The translations under genes and the position numbers were made by a program. Source: Rusavskia elegans (lineage: Eukaryota; Ascomycota; Lecanoromycetes; Teloschistales; Teloschistaceae). Taken from it: a DNA stretch of 64,000 bases. Every line of letters begins with the position of its first letter. The first letter of the stretch is position 1. The stretch lies in contig SAUG01000064.1 in NCBI GenBank assembly GCA_011316305.1, forward strand, positions 124,001 to 188,000, read 5' to 3'. Shown here piece by piece: positions 62,643 to 64,000 of this stretch. The notes under the pieces are model-generated. The model worked only from the letters and a program-made list of their open reading frames with translations, ran no database searches and was not told the origin of the DNA.

Positions 62643-63068
62643 TAGACTGGCTACTTCGGGTCGGATTTCTATCGAACCGTCGGAAACCCGACTCGCTAAA
62701 CGGTCGGATCCGGGTTAAATTCGGGTTAAATCCGGATACCCGCGAAATTTTCTATATATATAATAAGTCTATATATATATTATTTATTTAACTTTAATAT
62801 AGATAATATATTAAACTAAAATATTTAATTTAACTAGAATCTTTCTAGCTAGCGTAGTTAATTAATTAAAATATTTTTAAATAACTTATATAATTTTTAT
62901 ACTAGAATTATATAATTTTTATAGATTTAATAGATTAGTCGGATCGGATCGGATTATATAATCCGATCCGGGATTCGATTTAAATTAAACTATAGAATTT
63001 CCTAACCCGATTCGAGTCGGGTCGGATTAATTAATCCGGGGTCGAAATCCGACTCGACAGCCAGTCTA
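62643..63068. mobile_element. D4: hAT-type MITE (426 bp)
   Basis: Ends TAGACTGGC and GCCAGTCTA. Flanks agttcgaa and aattcgag fit one 8-bp duplication with a single G-to-A change in each copy. Central text (catatattattt-like, then agctagcgtagttaatta) matches D1 and D2. Confidence 0.8.
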
Positions 63069-64000
63069 AATTCGAGTTTTCGGTAGAATCTACGACGTCT
63101 ATATTAAAATAAAGATAACAAATAGTAGAAATTATTATATTAACGATTATAAATGTAGAATTCTATATTTAGTTTCTAATAATATCTATAGTCTTTTTTT
63201 ACTATTATAAAAAGGCTATAAATATTTCTTTCTAAATTATAATAACTATTTACGCTTTAATTAAATTCTATTAATAAAAACTAAAAACAACTATTATTTA
63301 GTCTTAATCTACTAGAAGAAAGTTATTGATATTAAAACTAATATAAAATTTAAAGCTATTTATTCAAATAATATTCTAGAATTTTTAAAATAGATAAAAA
63401 AATAGTATATTTCTACCCGCGTTTTATATTAAACTACCGAACTAAATTATTTTAAATAAAATGATGGAATAGAGTAGTATAATTATATTATTGAAAATAA
63501 TAATCGAATTATATTAAATAGAGCTAATCTACTAATAGAATTCTAGTTCGATATAACGGAATCGGATAAATATATTAAAAACCGAATGGAAAATAATTCT
63601 AAGATTAATAGATAATTTATTCCGCGAAACGAGATATTTAATAGAATTAGATTTATAATTAATTTTATTAAAATTTTGAAATATAAATACTATTTTTTCG
63701 TATCGTTAAAATTATTATTAATAGATAGTAGAAAAGATAAATTAATAGATTAAAGTAAAATATATATTTTTTTCGGCTATAATAATAAAACTAACATTTT
63801 GTATTATCTAGAAATTTTTAATATAAAGTCGATAACTAAAGTTTATATTATTATATTGGCCGAAAATTTAAAAAGAAAAAATATCGAATTTAATTTTAAT
63901 ATCTAGATATATAATAAACTTTAAAAAAAATCTTTTAGACGATTTCTAAAAGTAACTATTACTACGTTCGTTAGTATAATTACTATACTAGTCGACGTTT
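63069..64000 (+). pseudogene. RIP-mutated Ty1/copia integrase region, cut by the window edge
   Basis: A plus-strand reading through stops gives, at about 63,440-63,620, text corresponding to the copia integrase end (NDGIE*YNYIIENNNRIIL for a QNGVVERYNRTI-type block, followed by ANLLIEF*). From about 63,720 it reads DSRKDKLID*SKIYIFFGYN, matching the copia block (K-L-D-x-R-x-K-x-x-F-x-G-Y) after the integrase. This order and these blocks are typical of Ty1/copia, not of the gypsy elements elsewhere in the window. No LTR is visible, and RT would lie beyond the right edge. Confidence 0.72.

Overview
The window comes from a filamentous ascomycete (Pezizomycotina) nuclear genome. Two GC-balanced islands carry host DNA: about 1-3,560 and 57,690-60,999. 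They are separated by about 54 kb of extremely AT-rich DNA, and a second AT block starts near 61,160. Two things point to such a fungus: short introns of 49-103 bp with typical splice and branch sites, and two fungus-restricted protein families (a rhodopsin/PTH11-type membrane protein and a DUF3176 protein). The AT blocks look like DNA destroyed by repeat-induced point mutation (RIP). CA and TG dinucleotides are nearly absent while CG persists, former retrotransposon frames are full of TAA/TAG, and target-site duplications of one insertion often differ only by C-to-T or G-to-A.

Layout. 1-301: 5' part of a rhodopsin/PTH11-like gene on the minus strand, running off the left edge. 302-3,560: host DNA with no recognisable intact gene. 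3,561-57,690: a nest of mobile elements. Named here by letter, they are: A, a 6.7 kb Ty3/gypsy element with gag and pol (A1 5,118-15,555; A2 37,895-44,492; A3 46,677-53,387; A4 fragment, reverse, to 25,842). B, a 3.34 kb LTR element with a gag-type zinc knuckle and no visible polymerase (5,928-9,270; 15,837-19,182; 25,843-29,186). P, a 3.97 kb LTR element with the same LTR type but only pol (32,994-36,966, and a shattered reverse copy spanning 32,766-56,173). C, an unclassified repeat with a conserved short frame of about 110 codons and a (TA)n end. D, small hAT-type MITEs with TAGACTGGCC ends and 8-bp duplications. F, an 0.87 kb terminal-inverted-repeat element inside C.

57,690-60,999: an island with one apparently intact five-exon DUF3176 gene (58,499-60,801) preceded by three 97-bp tandem repeats. 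A 160-bp D element with a perfect 8-bp duplication marks its right border at 61,000. 61,160-64,000: renewed AT-rich DNA with a B-type LTR scrap, a C copy, a D copy and a RIP-mutated Ty1/copia integrase region that runs off the right edge.

The insertion order can be read from the nesting: C was hit by A1, and A1 by B1 and a solo LTR; the same C copy was also hit by a B element. The reverse P element was hit by P1, by an LTR unit later split by A2, by a D element, by A3 and probably by a tRNA-like sequence. The most unusual point is the gag-only/pol-only division between B and P elements that share LTRs. All coordinates come from reading by eye, so element ends backed by duplications are firm and internal domain borders are approximate.
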